DNA from: Blautia argi
Lineage (GTDB): Bacteria > Bacillota > Clostridia > Lachnospirales > Lachnospiraceae
DNA: 64,000 nt
Assembly (NCBI RefSeq): GCF_003287895.1
Contig: NZ_CP030280.1
Coordinates: forward strand, 1,557,501-1,621,500
Reading direction: 5' to 3'
In this document: positions 1-8,686 of the stretch, one piece after another
Layout of the letters: each line of letters begins with the position of its first letter
Numbering within the stretch: the first letter of the stretch is position 1
Position numbers and translations under genes: made by a program
Notes under the pieces: generated by a model
What the model was told of the DNA's origin: nothing
The model's database searches: none
The model's input: only the letters and a program-made list of their open reading frames with translations

Positions 1-2
1 TA

Positions 3-221
3 GCCTTTTTGAGTTTTAGTGTATTCTTGATATTTTTTAAAGTATTGCTGAAAATTTTAGGATATAAAAAATTAGAAAAAGTAAGAAAAATAGTGTATAG
101 TTTCATTTTAATTATTGCATTTACATTAGAAATAGGTATTATTTTATCAAAAAAACCAGCTGATCTTATTATTAACCAATTTATGATAGTGGGAGTATTT
201 GCTGGGAGGTTTGTAAAATGA
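3..221 (+). CDS. hypothetical hydrophobic protein, 5' end outside window
   Basis: The reading frame is already open at the left edge, so the start may lie outside the window; an internal TTG at 9 is the first start codon seen. The visible residues form two hydrophobic stretches (around residues 3-17 and 29-45) separated by a lysine-rich loop, which suggests a small membrane protein. It sits directly before an RHS fragment. In RHS cassettes such small genes are often immunity genes of a preceding toxin tip, but nothing in the sequence identifies a family. Function unknown. Confidence 0.35.
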   Translation, partial: AFLSFSVFLIFFKVLLKILGYKKLEKVRKIVYSFILIIAFTLEIGIILSKKPADLIINQFMIVGVFAGRFVK

Positions 222-260
222 CTTATTTAGAACTCGCTTAGACAATTGACAGAGATATAA

Positions 261-1884
261 GACTGGCTGGGAAACAAGACCAGCATTACAAAAGAGTGGC
301 GTGGCTTAACCGAAGAAAGTGGCAGTTACCGTTATGGCTATGACGTCCTGGGCAGACTTTCAGAAATCCAAAAGGATGGGCAGATGCAGATCCGGTATGG
401 GTATGATGCCTTTGGAAACCGGACATGGAAAGAGGAGAAAGGAGAAAGAACCTTCTACCAGTACAATGCCCTGAACCAGATGGTAAGCGAAAAACATGGA
501 GAGATCCTAAGAGCATACAGTTATGATAAGAGAGGAAACTTAACGGGCATCCAGGAAAACGGGGCATGGAAGAAGCAGTATATCTACGGTGCAATGAACC
601 GCCTGGAAGAAGCGGTGGATGCGGCAGGAAAACAGGCAAGGTACCAGTATAACGGACTGGGACACCGGGTAGGAAAGCAGGAAGGTGTCCTTCCAAAAGA
701 AAAACGGGAGAAACTGGATCCGCAAAGTAGGATTGGCATGGAAATCGGAAACAGCCGCCAGATTACTTATACCCTGGATTTAACCAGACAGTATTATAAC
801 CTTCTGGAGCGGACAGAGAAAAGCCAATGTCAGAGATACTTCTGGGATGGGAACGTGGCAGTGTATGAAGAAAAATGGGGAACGGAACTATTACCTTCAG
901 GATGAACTGGGAAGCCCGCTTCGGATTGAGGACAGTGCTGGAAACCTCAGGGAAAGCTATGGATATGGAGCCTTTGGGGAAGATTTGTATCAGAACCAAG
1001 GAAAGATACAGCCGTTTGGCTATACGGGATATCAGAAGGATGAAATAACAGAGACGTATTATGCCCAAGCGAGGGAATATCTGGCAGAAAACGGAAGGTT
1101 TGCAGGGCAGGATTTGATTGCCGGTTTTATGGATCTGCCGTTCAGCATGAACCGTTACAGTTACTGCTTTAATACACCAATGATATTGGTAGACTTGGAT
1201 GGTGCATGGCCAAGTTTAAGTGATATCGGAAAGGGGATTAAGAATGGAATTAAAGATGTAGGAAATGCAATCAATAAAGGGATTCAAAAAGTTTGGAACA
1301 CAGGAAAGGCAGTTGGAAAATGGATAGTAGAACATAAAGAGGATATTATTAAGGTTGTTGGGACAAGTTTGGTAATTGCTGGAATTGCAGTTGCAGCAAT
1401 CTCTACGAGTGGTGTTGCGGGAATAGTTTTAATGGGGGTTGCTTCTGGAGCAGCAATAGGAGGAACAGTAAATGGTGTTATTAATATTAAAAATGGCGGA
1501 AATTTTGCGAACGGATTTATAGGAGGGGCTATAAGTGGTGCCATTCAGGGTGGTTTGAGTAGTAAACTGGGGCCTGTTGGAAATATTGTTGGTGGTATGG
1601 CTAATGGATTGGGGACTTTTGTTACAGAAGGCTTAGATAGGATAGATGGATATAACTATAAAAATTTAGGTCAGATTGGAGAAGATAGTATAAAATCAGC
1701 ATTACTAGGAATGGTATGCAGTCTTCCAGGAGGATTGATACAGGCTGGCACATTGAATGAAAATATTCTTGAAGAGTTAATGGTAAACTACACGAAAAGA
1801 TTTGGTGACCAGTTGAATAATTTTTTTGGAATATTAGACAATTTCCTTTTAGATATAACGATGGGAGGGTGCTATAATGAATAA
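261..1884 (+). pseudogene. RHS/YD-repeat protein, 5'-truncated and frameshifted
   Basis: Repeated YD motifs (YGYDVLGR, RYGYDAFGNR, YSYDKRGNLTG, YQYNGLGHR) and the RHS core end (ENGRFAGQD, NRYSYC, DLDG) identify the C-terminal part of an RHS shell protein, a large surface or secreted toxin carrier. The frame opens at 261 after a stop, so the N-terminal part is missing here. The reading frame changes near 878-890: removing one A from the A5 run would join VAVYEE to NGERNYYLQDELGSP. After the core, the last ~230 residues form the variable tip, with a glycine-rich hydrophobic stretch (about 1360-1600) that resembles glycine-zipper, membrane-active tips. The toxin activity is not recognised. The frameshift may be real decay or a homopolymer sequencing error. 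Confidence 0.85.
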
Positions 1885-2534
1885 AAGTTATGATTATATC
1901 ATGGGAGGTAGTAAATTTTCCAATTTGTTTGATTTTATATCAGGAATAATTATATGTATATTATTTTCTTTTGTTTAAGTGAACTTATTTTTTCATTTGA
2001 TTTTAAAATATATCCTAAAAAAATAATATTTTTTATAGGCAGTCTAATTGTACTTCTTTTTATTTTTTATTGCTTTCTTAGTCAACGGCGATATAGATTA
2101 TTAGAACAAAAATTGGTTTATGGTGTTAGAAAAAAAACATACTATATAAAGATATTAATACGCTGATTTTTACACTTTCAACTACACCAAGAGGAATCTA
2201 TAATATTGGTTTAACTGAACCATATTTTTATACAAAGAAAAAAGGAAGAAAGGAATATATAAGCAATATAACAGTTTATATAAACGAAGTGAAGAATATA
2301 AAAGAACAATATGATAAGAAAATAACAAATGGAAATTTGAAGAGCACGCCTTCTTATAGTTTTAATTGTCATGACAAATTGAGTATTTATCACTTAATTA
2401 AGGAATCAAATTCCGATGTATATGTAACTAGAAGTTTTCTAGTCTATAATAATTGGACCATTAATGAATTTTCTAGGATATACAATATTCCTATCGAAAA
2501 AATACAACTTATAAATGATATGTGTAAACAGTAA
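1877..2534 (+). pseudogene. two-helix membrane protein with frameshifts, possible RHS immunity gene
   Basis: Three consecutive open segments fit one protein. The ATG at 1877 overlaps the RHS stop (1882-1884) and starts MNKSYDYIMGG; the frame passes to a second segment near 1960-1975 that encodes hydrophobic helices (FIGSLIVLLFIFYCFL), and to a third after the A-run at 2130-2137 (DINTLIFTLSTTPRG to the stop at 2534). The joined product would be about 215 residues with two membrane helices and a soluble C-terminal domain. Its overlap with the RHS end is the usual place for an immunity protein, which is an inference from position only. Both frame changes lie in A/T-rich runs. Confidence 0.5.
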
Positions 2535-2586
2535 AATTTTCCGATATAATATAAAAAAAGTAATAAACAATGTAACAGGAGGTAGT

Positions 2587-3300
2587 ATGTTTTTAAAAAA
2601 ACAGAAGAAAAAACAACAAGAGGTTACGATTGAGGAGAATACACAGATATTCATCGAAGATTTTAAAAAATTGGTAAATGAAGGTAAAAAGGAATCTGTG
2701 CGTTCGGTAATTAAATTTATGGCAAATTCTATACAAAGTGAATTACTTACAAAATGTAAGTATAATGATAGAAATTATCCAGAAATAGATTATATGTGGG
2801 CTATTTTGAATAGTTTTTTACTGGACTTGTCGTTTGATTTTTGGCGAAAATGTAACATACGTTTAAAGGTTCAAAATACTCCCATTATATCATCTGTTTG
2901 GAATCATTCGCGTATGATTAACGGATTGATAGGACTGGGGGAGATAAATAAAAATCCCTTTAATGGGATAGCGTTTGCATATAATATTCATGCAGTTTTA
3001 ATAGAACCATTAGGTCTGGTAGTCGTTGATAATGGAAATCATTCTGTGAATGCGGCTATTGTCTATGATGAAGGAGAAATAATTGTAAATACGGTTATTG
3101 ATATATCTGAAGTTCTTGAAAGATATAGATTTGATGGAAAAAAATATGTGAGTGTAGAAACGAATAAAATAGTAAATATTGAGAATTTAAAAAATAATTC
3201 AGAACCATTCACATATACGTTTGGACTTTTGTTTGAAATGGCAAGAGTTTTGAAAAATGCAAAAGATGAAAACGGATATGTGTACTATGATGTTAATTAG
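2587..3300 (+). CDS. hypothetical protein, possibly immunity-associated
   Basis: The start is ATG 2587, preceded by a strong AGGAGG site (from about 2578); the open frame extends further upstream without such a site. The 237-residue product is soluble, begins with a lysine-rich segment and continues with mixed alpha/beta sequence (LLDLSFDFWRKCNI; PIISSVWNHSRMINGLIGLGE; NPFNGIAFAYNIHAVLIEP). The central W-N-H-S-R and N-G-I motifs are reminiscent of DUF6710-type proteins found near polymorphic toxins, but I cannot confirm this. It follows the RHS module and is likely part of the same cassette. No catalytic motif was recognised. Confidence 0.7.
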   Translation: MFLKKQKKKQQEVTIEENTQIFIEDFKKLVNEGKKESVRSVIKFMANSIQSELLTKCKYNDRNYPEIDYMWAILNSFLLDLSFDFWRKCNIRLKVQNTPIISSVWNHSRMINGLIGLGEINKNPFNGIAFAYNIHAVLIEPLGLVVVDNGNHSVNAAIVYDEGEIIVNTVIDISEVLERYRFDGKKYVSVETNKIVNIENLKNNSEPFTYTFGLLFEMARVLKNAKDENGYVYYDVN

Positions 3301-3317
3301 ATGGGAAGGTGATAGTG

Positions 3318-3458
3318 ATGGAGAATACAGAGAACTGGGTAGAAAAATATAAAGAAAGAATGGATAAGAATAAACCTTCTGAAAAATTAGTGGAACAGAC
3401 TTTAGAACTGATGAAACATCAGATTGAGTTACAGAGAAAAGATAAGAAAAAATGTTAA
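3318..3458 (+). CDS. 46-residue charged hypothetical protein
   Basis: The small ORF has ATG at 3318, GAAGGTGATAGTG upstream as a moderate ribosome site, and a stop that overlaps the next gene's ATG (3452) by 7 bases. The product starts MENTENWVEKYKERMDKNK and is highly charged and probably helical. The overlap suggests translational coupling to the lipoprotein gene. No family is recognised. Confidence 0.5.
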   Translation: MENTENWVEKYKERMDKNKPSEKLVEQTLELMKHQIELQRKDKKKC

Positions 3459-4306
3459 AAAATAGAATAAAATTTATAGCATTGACTCTTGTGTTTGCTT
3501 TTCTGCTGTCGGGCTGCTCTACAAAGAAGACTGGACAAGAATGGAATAGTTACAATGAAAATAGCGAATGGTCCTATTTTATGCCTATGGATGTAGATAG
3601 AGATGTGGTTCCCTTTGTATTTCCAGGAAAGTATGTTGTAGATACTGAAATCGAAACTCAAAATGAATTCAAAACCTACATTGAACGATATACAGAATTA
3701 GAAACCTGTAAACTTTTGTTTTATGATATAGATAGAGGAACTGTTCAAAAGAAAGTGGACTGTAAAAGAATTTTGGAAGAATATCTCCAGGATTACCAGA
3801 TTGCAGAAGAACAGATAATACCATGTTTATATCAGCAAAATAACTGTGTCTGCGTCATTTTAGAAAAAATCGGGTATCGGAAAAGTTCTGGAGATCCTTT
3901 GCCAAAAATCGGAATTATAATTGATGTAGATACTGAAAAAATTATAGGTGAAGTTTCAGAAATGAATTTTGAAAAAAATCATTTACTATATAAAAATGAA
4001 GAAACAGAATCCATTACAGAAGAATTTCTGGCAGCAAATGATCTTCCTTCTATGAAGGTTGTATATTATCACGATTTCAATATTTACGCAATGCAAATGC
4101 ACTTGGCGGATATTTCTTCTGATGCAGAAATTTTTAAGATTTTTCCAACATTGAAGGGGGGTTCTGCTGAAAAGAATAAAACTATTTGTTTTTATGCAGA
4201 AGAGTCTAAAATAGAAAAGATAATGAAGCAATTTCTTCCAAAGGAACAAGAAATAACATGGCCAAAAGCAAACACGAATGAAATGAAAGTGATACCAAGA
4301 GTATGA
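3452..4306 (+). CDS. putative lipoprotein of unknown function
   Basis: The 284-residue product starts with a lipoprotein signal peptide: basic MLKNRIK, a hydrophobic core, and a lipobox LLSGC with Cys22 as the expected lipidated residue. The mature part is hydrophilic, rich in acidic residues and contains several Cys residues. It is expected to be anchored outside the membrane. It overlaps the preceding small ORF and is the last gene before the hairpin terminator at 4441. Position at the end of the RHS cassette allows an immunity role, but no family or active site is seen. Confidence 0.75.
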   Translation: MLKNRIKFIALTLVFAFLLSGCSTKKTGQEWNSYNENSEWSYFMPMDVDRDVVPFVFPGKYVVDTEIETQNEFKTYIERYTELETCKLLFYDIDRGTVQKKVDCKRILEEYLQDYQIAEEQIIPCLYQQNNCVCVILEKIGYRKSSGDPLPKIGIIIDVDTEKIIGEVSEMNFEKNHLLYKNEETESITEEFLAANDLPSMKVVYYHDFNIYAMQMHLADISSDAEIFKIFPTLKGGSAEKNKTICFYAEESKIEKIMKQFLPKEQEITWPKANTNEMKVIPRV

Positions 4307-4440
4307 AGTCTATTGAGTAATAAAAAAGGCGTGTGTTATTGAATACTTTTGGAGACGTTACAAGATATTATGTCTTTTGAAAACAGCATATAAATGTAGA
4401 GTTATAGGATTGCTGGGATTTAAGTAAATAGGAACGTTTA

Positions 4441-4481
4441 AGTGGTAGTATATCAGTTTTGGTATACTACCGCTTTTTTGC
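4441..4481 (+). terminator. intrinsic terminator after lipoprotein gene
   Basis: GGTAGTATA (4444-4452) pairs perfectly with TATACTACC (4463-4471); three outer pairs, one of them a G-T wobble, extend the stem to 12 bp (4441-4474). A run of six T follows at 4474-4479. Confidence 0.8.
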
Positions 4482-4497
4482 GTTGGATGTAAGCAGA

Positions 4498-5130
4498 TGA
4501 AAAAATATTTTTTACTTATGGAATTAATCGTGTTCCTGCTGGCAACAGAATTCTAGACTTATCAGATGTCAGCGAATATCAAAAAGCAGAACAGGAATAT
4601 GAGCAGTTGTAAGAATATGTAAAAGTAGAGAAGAATATAAAAGAATCAGAAGATATGAAGCCGGAAACAACAAAAGATGATAAGGAAAAAGCAAAGCCGG
4701 AAGAAACCGTGATGGTCGATTTTGCATCTTTATAGGAAACCAATCTAGATGTTATAGCATGGATAAAAATTCTATAGGTACTGGAATACCCTGTTGTAAG
4801 AAGGAGAAATAATTTCTATTCTTTAAACCATACCGTGAAAAAACTTACAATATTGCTGGCAGCATTTTTTTAGATTACCAGAATGAACGGGACTTTTTAG
4901 ATAATTAGAATATTATCTATGGTCATAGTATGAAAGATGGAAGAATTTTAAATTATAAGATTACTGCCGGTGAGCAAGTGCAGAAAGAGAGTGAAGCTCA
5001 TTAGATAGAAAAAGGACACACTGGAGATAATAGGAAAACGAAATCATATTGCCTACTTGTAGTCAAAAAGAATAATTCATATTATTACAATAGCAGATTT
5101 AGAGGAAGAGATATTTCATTGAAAGAGTAG
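4498..5130 (+). pseudogene. decayed class B sortase
   Basis: The conceptual translation, interrupted by many in-frame TAG/TAA stops, shows sortase B landmarks in order: a hydrophobic N-terminus from ATG 4498, SEYQKAEQEYEQL, VDFASL-ETN-DVIAWIKI, LEYPVV, AGSIFLDYQNERDFLD, and IYGHSMKDGRI. These correspond to the catalytic-His side of class B sortases, which attach proteins to the cell wall or assemble pili. Stops occur at about 4554, 4611, 4733, 4776, 4870 and 4903, so no product can be made. The catalytic Cys region is not clearly visible. Confidence 0.75.
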
Positions 5131-5182
5131 AGATGTAATTTTTAAGAATATTTATTCAATGGAAATACATTTATTTTCTAAG

Positions 5183-5242
5183 GGACAAAAAAGATATTAA
5201 AGGAGGACAAAGCAATAAAATTTAAAATAGAAATATTATAAT
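5183..5242 (+). promoter_or_regulatory. LytTR-type direct repeat and -10 box of the lantibiotic operon
   Basis: GGACAAAA (5183-5190) and GGACAAAG (5205-5212) are direct repeats with a 22-bp period, about two helical turns. A -10 box TATAAT lies at 5237-5242, 32 bp after the start of repeat 2, and no consensus -35 is present. The promoter upstream of agrB (19982-20041) has the same repeat, period and distance. LytTR/AgrA-family activators bind paired direct repeats of this spacing next to a weak -35, so activation by the LytTR regulator at 21427 is inferred. Confidence 0.75.
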
Positions 5243-5272
5243 GATGTTATCAAATCAAAGGAGGAAGAAAAA

Positions 5273-5314
5273 ATGGTAGATTTTAAAAAAAGAAAAAAAG
5301 CACGAGTAGGATAA
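5273..5314 (+). pseudogene. relic of a third beta lantibiotic precursor
   Basis: AAAGGAGGAAGAAAAA followed by ATG at 5273 matches the ribosome site of the beta-2 precursor base for base. The encoded MVDFKKRKKARVG resembles the leader start MKDFEKKTGFVKV but stops after 13 residues. The sequence up to 5425 holds no core peptide. It is probably a degenerate precursor copy; an alternative is a short leader ORF affecting downstream expression. Confidence 0.4.
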
Positions 5315-5425
5315 AATTAGTGGGAAACGTAGATGAGAACTACGAAATATGAAATTGGTACATTGAAAGAAAAGTACTATTATTCAAAAATATAGTTCTA
5401 TGCATGAGAAAGGAGAAAGAAGAAA

Positions 5426-5599
5426 ATGAAAGATTTTGAAAAGAAAACAGGATTTGTAAAAGTGGAAGAATTGGCATTAGAAGCGGATGAAATTCATGGA
5501 AGTGAAGATGGAAGTAATGGAGCAGGAATTGTATCATTCATCACAGGAATTTTTACAGGAATGGTAGCACCAACAGGAGCATGCAGTTCTAAATGTTAA
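5426..5599 (+). CDS. lanA2: class II lantibiotic beta-type precursor, copy 1
   Basis: This is a 57-residue precursor with AAGGAGAAAG upstream. An acidic leader (EELALEADEIHG) ends in NGA at residues 31-33, and the core is the last 24 residues, from G34. The core is hydrophobic (IVSFITGIFTG) and ends PTGACSSKC. Thr50-Cys53 and Ser54-Cys57 can form two S/TxxC (methyl)lanthionine rings, the C-terminal pattern of beta peptides of two-component lantibiotics such as lichenicidin and haloduracin. Ser37, Thr40, Thr44 and Ser55 remain for dehydration. LanM dehydrates and cyclises the core; LanT would remove the leader. It differs from copy 2 only at residue 26 (Ser or Asn), in the leader. Confidence 0.88.
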   Translation: MKDFEKKTGFVKVEELALEADEIHGSEDGSNGAGIVSFITGIFTGMVAPTGACSSKC

Positions 5600-5614
5600 A
5601 AGGAGGAAGAAAAA

Positions 5615-5788
5615 ATGAAAGATTTTGAAAAGAAAACAGGATTTGTAAAAGTGGAGGAACTGGCATTAGAAGCGGATGAGATTCATGGAAATGAAGATGG
5701 AAGTAATGGAGCAGGAATTGTATCATTCATCACAGGGATTTTTACAGGAATGGTAGCACCAACAGGAGCATGTAGTTCTAAATGTTAA
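5615..5788 (+). CDS. lanA2: class II lantibiotic beta-type precursor, copy 2
   Basis: The second copy is 15 bases after the first, with AAAAGGAGG as its ribosome site. Its 57 residues match copy 1 except Asn26 for Ser26 in the leader, so both copies would give the same mature peptide. The 33-residue leader ends NGA, followed by a Gly-initial core with C-terminal PTGACSSKC and two possible rings. Duplication probably raises the dose of the beta component. It lies 47 bases before the LanM1 start. Confidence 0.88.
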   Translation: MKDFEKKTGFVKVEELALEADEIHGNEDGSNGAGIVSFITGIFTGMVAPTGACSSKC

Positions 5789-5835
5789 ATTATAAAGATG
5801 TACAATAGTAAATCACTTTGAAGGGAGAGAAACAA

Positions 5836-8649
5836 TTGGATAATAATTCTTTTATTCAACAAATAACAGAAAATTGTATAAATGAAAAAACAGGAGTCTT
5901 TGATGAAGTTTATAGGAGATTTATTATCCAATTTCTGTTAAAAGTAAATGATATAATTAATAATTTTGCGGAAGAAACTTTGAATATTAGTTTGCAAAAG
6001 AAGAGAATTTTAACCGAACTGGCAAAGGCATATAAACAGATTTTGATTCATATATGCCAAAAAACATTGATTGTAGAGATTAGCAATCAAGCAAATTTCC
6101 TTTGGGGAGAAAGTGAAGAAGAAAAATATAATTTTTTTGTGAATACTTTTATGGAGGAAAATTTTGAAAGGATTTTTGCTCAAGATTCACCTTTGATGCA
6201 TATTATTAAGACGAAAGAAAGTGCATTGTGTAACTCTATACAAATTTTCTTTGAAAATTTGTATAAAGATATTGATATTATTGAAAATTTATTGGATCAA
6301 CATATTGAGAGGATAAATGAGATATCAATTGGAGACGGAGACACTCATAATGGTGGTAAAAGTGTTTATGTGATTACTTTGAATGATGAAATTAAAGTGG
6401 TTTATAAACCACATTCACTTATAAATGATGAAATTTTTAGTAAAGTATTGGATATTCTGAACAATCAAAATAGATTACGTCTAAAATTGCAACATGTTAA
6501 ATTTGCCAATGTTGGAGATCATGGTTGGCAAGTATTTGTGAAAAGAGAAACGTGTTCTAATGAAAGAGAAATTGAGGATTATATGTATAGATTTGGGTGC
6601 TATGTTTTTTTATGTTATTTGCTTAATTGTACAGATATGCATTTGGAAAACATCATAGCGGCGAAAGATTATCCGTATTTGATTGATATAGAAACATTAT
6701 TTACAAATCAGTACGTATTTAGAGGAACTAGATGGAAAAAGGCCAGTGATTTTGAACAGCAGTTGTGTAACTCCGTATTTGCTTCGGTTCTATTACCAAT
6801 GAATATTGCGGGAATGAAGGCAGAAAGTCGTTTGGATATTAGTGGCCTTGAAGGAGGCCTTGAAGAAATAAATATTAAATCTGATGTTATAGTCAATGCT
6901 GGTAGAAGTGACATCTGCTATGAAACAATGGATATAAGAATTGATGATACACTTAATTTGAATAATGCAGTAACGCTAGCTGGAAAGCCGATTTTGCCGG
7001 AACTGTACATAGAAAGTTTAATTGAAGGTTTTCGAGAATGCTATAGTCTTTTTTTGTCTACTGATGCAACTGATAGGATTCTAAGAATTCAAGAACTTCA
7101 AATGGGTAAATTTCGACAGGTTTTACGTAATACAAAATTATACTATAAATATCTTGAAGCTTCATACCATCCTTATTATATGAATTCTGAAGGAGGACGA
7201 GACATTGTCTTTAATGGATTAAGCGGTTCTGGAATTGTATCAAAAGAGCACTTGCTGGTAGTTTCAGCAGAACAAGAACAATTATTGGAAGAAGATATTC
7301 CATATTTCTATACAGGATATAAAACTAAAAGTTTATATTCTGTTAATGGAAAGGTTGCAGAGGATTTTTTTGAAAAAACTATAGAAGAAATATTCAAGGA
7401 AAGAATACAATTGCTTTCTCAAAAAGATATGAGCATTCAAGAATATTTTATTCGTGTATCTGTTTATGGAAAAGCGAAATATAATAGAACAGGATATTTT
7501 AATCTAAAGAGTAAGGGTATACATACTATTCTTTCTTACATATTTAATACGCATGAACTTAAAAGTATAGATGGGAGGAACGATTACTTCAATATAGTAG
7601 AGGAAGAAGAAAGATGTTGTATTGGGATACTTCCATTTAATCTTTATAACGGGGGAGGAATGGCGTTTATTCTTTTAGGATTATATAAGGAAACCCGAAA
7701 TGTGATTTGTTTGGAGGTGTTCAAGCGTTTGAGGTACATTTCTGACATTCCTTTGGAAGAAATATATAAATACAATAAGAGTTTGGGAATGTATGACGGT
7801 TGTGGATCTTTACTGTACCTTTCTTATAATGCGGCTAAAGTTACAGAGGATTTCTATTATAATAAAAAATTTAGTGAGTATTTAGATTTTTTTTGGAATG
7901 TAGATATTAACCAGTATACCGAAATGGACATTATTAGTGGATGTGCAGGTATCGTGTTATTTTTAAGTAATGTTTATGATGATTGTGGAGATCCAAAGGT
8001 TTTACGGGTACTAGAAAAGTTTAATGAGCGTTTGATAAAGGCATATAAGGAAGAAAAATTGCCAAATCAGACAGGCTTTGCTCATGGCTTTGCTGGAATG
8101 AGTTTAGCACTACTGAAGGCAGCGACTAATTTAGAGAGCTTATCATCTTACAATGCGGGAATTGACTTAATCAAGAGAGAAAATAGATATTATTTGAAAG
8201 AATCCAATAATTGGATTGATTTGCGAAGTGGTAAGGAATCAATAAATGCTTGGTGTTATGGCATAGCAGGAATATTGCTTTCTCGAATTGAGGCTTTTAG
8301 TCATACAAGAGTTCAGCATAAAAGAGAATTGCGTAAAGATATCGAAAGATGTTTTAAAGAAATCATGAATTATGATAGCTGGTCGGAGTATGATGATATC
8401 TTATGTCATGGAACGCTTGGAAATCTTGATGTAATAAGGCAGTATCATACTAAATTTGAACAAACGAATGTTTATAAGAAAATTAGTTATGAAGTCGACA
8501 AAAAAATAGAGACATATGGTTTAAAGGGAAGGAATATACCAGGTGTTTATAATATTGATTTTATGGAAGGTTTAACTGGCTATTGTTACCATAAAATAAG
8601 AGAGCATAATGAAAAGATGCCTTGTATATTATTATTAGAAACATTTTAA
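5836..8649 (+). CDS. lanM1: class II lanthionine synthetase LanM (first copy)
   Basis: The chosen start is TTG 5836, 8-9 bases after AAGGGAG; an upstream in-frame TTG (5818) lies before that site. The product is 937 residues, slightly short for LanM. The N-terminal half is the kinase-like dehydratase that phosphorylates and eliminates Ser/Thr; the motif GDGDTHNGGKS is at about 166-176, followed by YKPHS, and NCTDMHLEN and LIDIET further on. The C-terminal half is the zinc cyclase: Cys807 in AWCYGIAG and Cys857-His858 in LCHGTLGN fit the Zn ligands, with FAHGFAG as the catalytic-His region. It directly follows the beta precursors, so it probably modifies them, while LanM2 handles the alpha peptides. 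That pairing is inferred from position. Confidence 0.93.
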   Translation: MDNNSFIQQITENCINEKTGVFDEVYRRFIIQFLLKVNDIINNFAEETLNISLQKKRILTELAKAYKQILIHICQKTLIVEISNQANFLWGESEEEKYNFFVNTFMEENFERIFAQDSPLMHIIKTKESALCNSIQIFFENLYKDIDIIENLLDQHIERINEISIGDGDTHNGGKSVYVITLNDEIKVVYKPHSLINDEIFSKVLDILNNQNRLRLKLQHVKFANVGDHGWQVFVKRETCSNEREIEDYMYRFGCYVFLCYLLNCTDMHLENIIAAKDYPYLIDIETLFTNQYVFRGTRWKKASDFEQQLCNSVFASVLLPMNIAGMKAESRLDISGLEGGLEEINIKSDVIVNAGRSDICYETMDIRIDDTLNLNNAVTLAGKPILPELYIESLIEGFRECYSLFLSTDATDRILRIQELQMGKFRQVLRNTKLYYKYLEASYHPYYMNSEGGRDIVFNGLSGSGIVSKEHLLVVSAEQEQLLEEDIPYFYTGYKTKSLYSVNGKVAEDFFEKTIEEIFKERIQLLSQKDMSIQEYFIRVSVYGKAKYNRTGYFNLKSKGIHTILSYIFNTHELKSIDGRNDYFNIVEEEERCCIGILPFNLYNGGGMAFILLGLYKETRNVICLEVFKRLRYISDIPLEEIYKYNKSLGMYDGCGSLLYLSYNAAKVTEDFYYNKKFSEYLDFFWNVDINQYTEMDIISGCAGIVLFLSNVYDDCGDPKVLRVLEKFNERLIKAYKEEKLPNQTGFAHGFAGMSLALLKAATNLESLSSYNAGIDLIKRENRYYLKESNNWIDLRSGKESINAWCYGIAGILLSRIEAFSHTRVQHKRELRKDIERCFKEIMNYDSWSEYDDILCHGTLGNLDVIRQYHTKFEQTNVYKKISYEVDKKIETYGLKGRNIPGVYNIDFMEGLTGYCYHKIREHNEKMPCILLLETF

Positions 8650-8686
8650 GGATAGATAATTAGTATAGCAGAAAGGAGGGGAGAAG

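Noticed and set aside
286-696. Long minus-strand ORF opposite the RHS repeats
   Set aside because: It is a shadow of the YD-repeat coding strand, with biased composition and no start context.
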